The translations under genes were made by a program, and so were the position numbers. A stretch of 6,923 nucleotides of DNA. Source: Aquificota bacterium (GTDB lineage Bacteria; Aquificota; Aquificia; Aquificales; Aquificaceae). The notes under the pieces were generated by a model. It did not search any database. It saw only the letters and a program-made list of their open reading frames with translations, and was not told the DNA's origin. The DNA is taken from assembly GCA_024280065.1 (NCBI GenBank), contig JAJRQX010000053.1, forward strand, positions 1-6,923. The letters run 5' to 3'. Shown here piece by piece: positions 5,803 to 6,923 of the stretch (positions are counted from its first letter, which is position 1; each line of letters begins with the position of its first letter).

Positions 5803-6923
5803 GTGAGATACAGAGAAGGCTGGATAGTTTTAGCTTTCATAATAATACTGAGCGCGATAATAATCCCTATACCCGCCTTTCTCCTGGATATACTCCTTGC
5901 AACAAGCATAACCTTCTCCCTCGCGGTTTTGGTCCTCACCTTCTTCGTCAAGACACCGCTGGAGCTTTCCTCCTTCCCAACAATACTTCTCATAGGGACA
6001 CTTCTCAGGCTCTCCCTCAACATAGCCGCGGCCAGACGTATACTCCTTTACGGCCATGAAGGTACGGATGCTGCGGGCCACATAATAGAAGGGTTCGGTA
6101 AGTTCGTTGTAGGCGGTGATGTGGTGGTAGGTCTCATAGTGTTCCTCATATTCATAGTCATAAACTTCATAGTCATTACCAGAGGTGCTGAGAGGATATC
6201 AGAGGTGGCAGCCAGGTTCACCCTTGACGCTATGCCCGGCAAACAGATGAGCATAGACGCGGACCTGAACGCCGGGATAATAAACGAAGAGGAGGCAAAA
6301 AGAAGGAGGGAGCAGCTTGAGAGGGAAGCGGCCTTCTACGGTGCTATGGACGGTGCGAGCAAATTCATAAGAGGTGACGCCATAGCGGCACTCCTGATAC
6401 TGCTCCTCAGCCTTGTAGGAGGCCTCATAGTGGGGATAGTGTTTAAAGGTATGGACTTCATGGATGCTTTAAATACCTACACACTCCTCACCGTGGGTGA
6501 GGGTCTTGCCTCCCAGATACCAGCCCTTATCCTTTCCACTTCCGCGGGACTTATAACGACCAAGGCCTCCTCCACGGAAGAGGTGGGGAACGTCATAGCG
6601 GATGAGTTCTCAAAGGAGCCGAGGGCACTTCTCTTCTCCTCGGGTCTCCTACTCTTCATAGGTATGATCCCAGGACTTCCAAAACTTCCGTTCTTCCTGA
6701 TGGCTGGGGTCCTGGGGGGCATATACTACCTGCTGAGCAGAAGTTTAAGGGAAAGACAGATAAGGGAGCTGGAGCGTATGGTTGAGGAACAGAAGAAAGA
6801 GGAACAGCGGAGGAAGGAGGCTGAGGAGGAGGAGCTTATACCCCAGCCTGACCCCATAACTATGGAGGTCGGCTACGGCCTCATACCTTATGTGGATGAG
6901 GCCCAGGGGGGAGACATACCCCA
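5803..6923 (+). CDS. flhA: Flagellar biosynthesis protein FlhA, partial (C-terminus beyond the right edge)
   Basis: FlhA is the inner-membrane export-gate subunit of the flagellar type III secretion apparatus; it couples the proton motive force to substrate export and docks chaperone-substrate complexes on its cytoplasmic domain. The frame is open for 373 codons. About eight membrane segments are visible (near 6-24, 25-49, 58-77, 107-126, 193-214, 238-253, 276-291, 295-311). The FHIPEP family signature spans residues 131-154 (starting RISEVAARF, containing [10 protein letters not shown]), with acidic residues Asp152/Asp154 in the region needed for proton coupling, followed by the conserved [16 protein letters not shown] (178-193). 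A charged linker (313-345) leads into the start of the cytoplasmic domain ([13 protein letters not shown]). About half of a typical 650-700-residue FlhA is present. The start is set at GTG 5803, because an in-frame TAG (5800-5802) lies directly before it and there is no later suitable start before helix 1; no Shine-Dalgarno is seen. A virulence-type SctV homologue is a less likely alternative. Confidence 0.95.
   Translation, partial: MRYREGWIVLAFIIILSAIIIPIPAFLLDILLATSITFSLAVLVLTFFVKTPLELSSFPTILLIGTLLRLSLNIAAARRILLYGHEGTDAAGHIIEGFGKFVVGGDVVVGLIVFLIFIVINFIVITRGAERISEVAARFTLDAMPGKQMSIDADLNAGIINEEEAKRRREQLEREAAFYGAMDGASKFIRGDAIAALLILLLSLVGGLIVGIVFKGMDFMDALNTYTLLTVGEGLASQIPALILSTSAGLITTKASSTEEVGNVIADEFSKEPRALLFSSGLLLFIGMIPGLPKLPFFLMAGVLGGIYYLLSRSLRERQIRELERMVEEQKKEEQRRKEAEEEELIPQPDPITMEVGYGLIPYVDEAQGGDIP

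Noticed and set aside
5821..5834. Sigma-54-like TGG...GC arrangement near the start of flhA
   Set aside because: The GG-to-GC gap is 9 rather than 10 bases, the rest of the consensus is missing, and the site lies inside the probable flhA coding region.
5799..6722. Several minus-strand open frames of 68-83 codons opposite flhA
   Set aside because: They mirror FlhA codons, have low-complexity or charged composition and overlap one another; flhA on the plus strand is unambiguous.
5803..6923. Possible frameshift or split in flhA
   Set aside because: A single frame runs from 5803 to the edge with all conserved FHIPEP segments in order and no internal stop.

Overview
The window reads as a compact, ordinary-looking chromosomal segment of a thermophilic, flagellated bacterium, most likely of the Aquificae (Aquificaceae). 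Reasons: Ile is very often ATA and Arg AGG/AGA; the proteins are rich in Glu/Lys/Arg; and the inositol-monophosphatase-type protein closely resembles what I remember of the Aquifex aeolicus family member. This is a recognition-based guess, not a database result. No tRNA, rRNA, mobile element, CRISPR array or plausible pseudogene was seen.

Layout. Positions 1-5778 are filled by six genes, all on the minus strand and all touching. In transcription order they are uvrC (nucleotide excision repair endonuclease), a four-helix membrane protein of unknown function, pgk (phosphoglycerate kinase), a suhB/FBPase-like sugar-phosphate phosphatase, a tandem-domain universal stress protein, and an exported TPR protein cut by the left edge. 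Every junction is an overlap of 1-8 bases, mostly of the NTGA type, so this is very probably one polycistronic, translationally coupled operon. On the plus strand, flhA (flagellar type III export gate) starts at 5803 and runs off the right edge. Only 24 AT-rich bases separate the uvrC and flhA start codons.

How the genes may work together. pgk and the phosphatase both fit gluconeogenic or sugar-phosphate flux, which an autotroph needs in order to make hexoses. UvrC and the stress protein fit a maintenance or stress theme. The membrane protein and the TPR protein have no clear role. The grouping looks more like genome-compaction operon building than a dedicated pathway. I found no convincing evidence of a new defence, mobile or signalling system. 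The points most worth checking are the very short divergent promoter region with apparently (near-)leaderless starts, the histidine-bearing membrane protein, and the asymmetric nucleotide-binding motifs of the stress protein.
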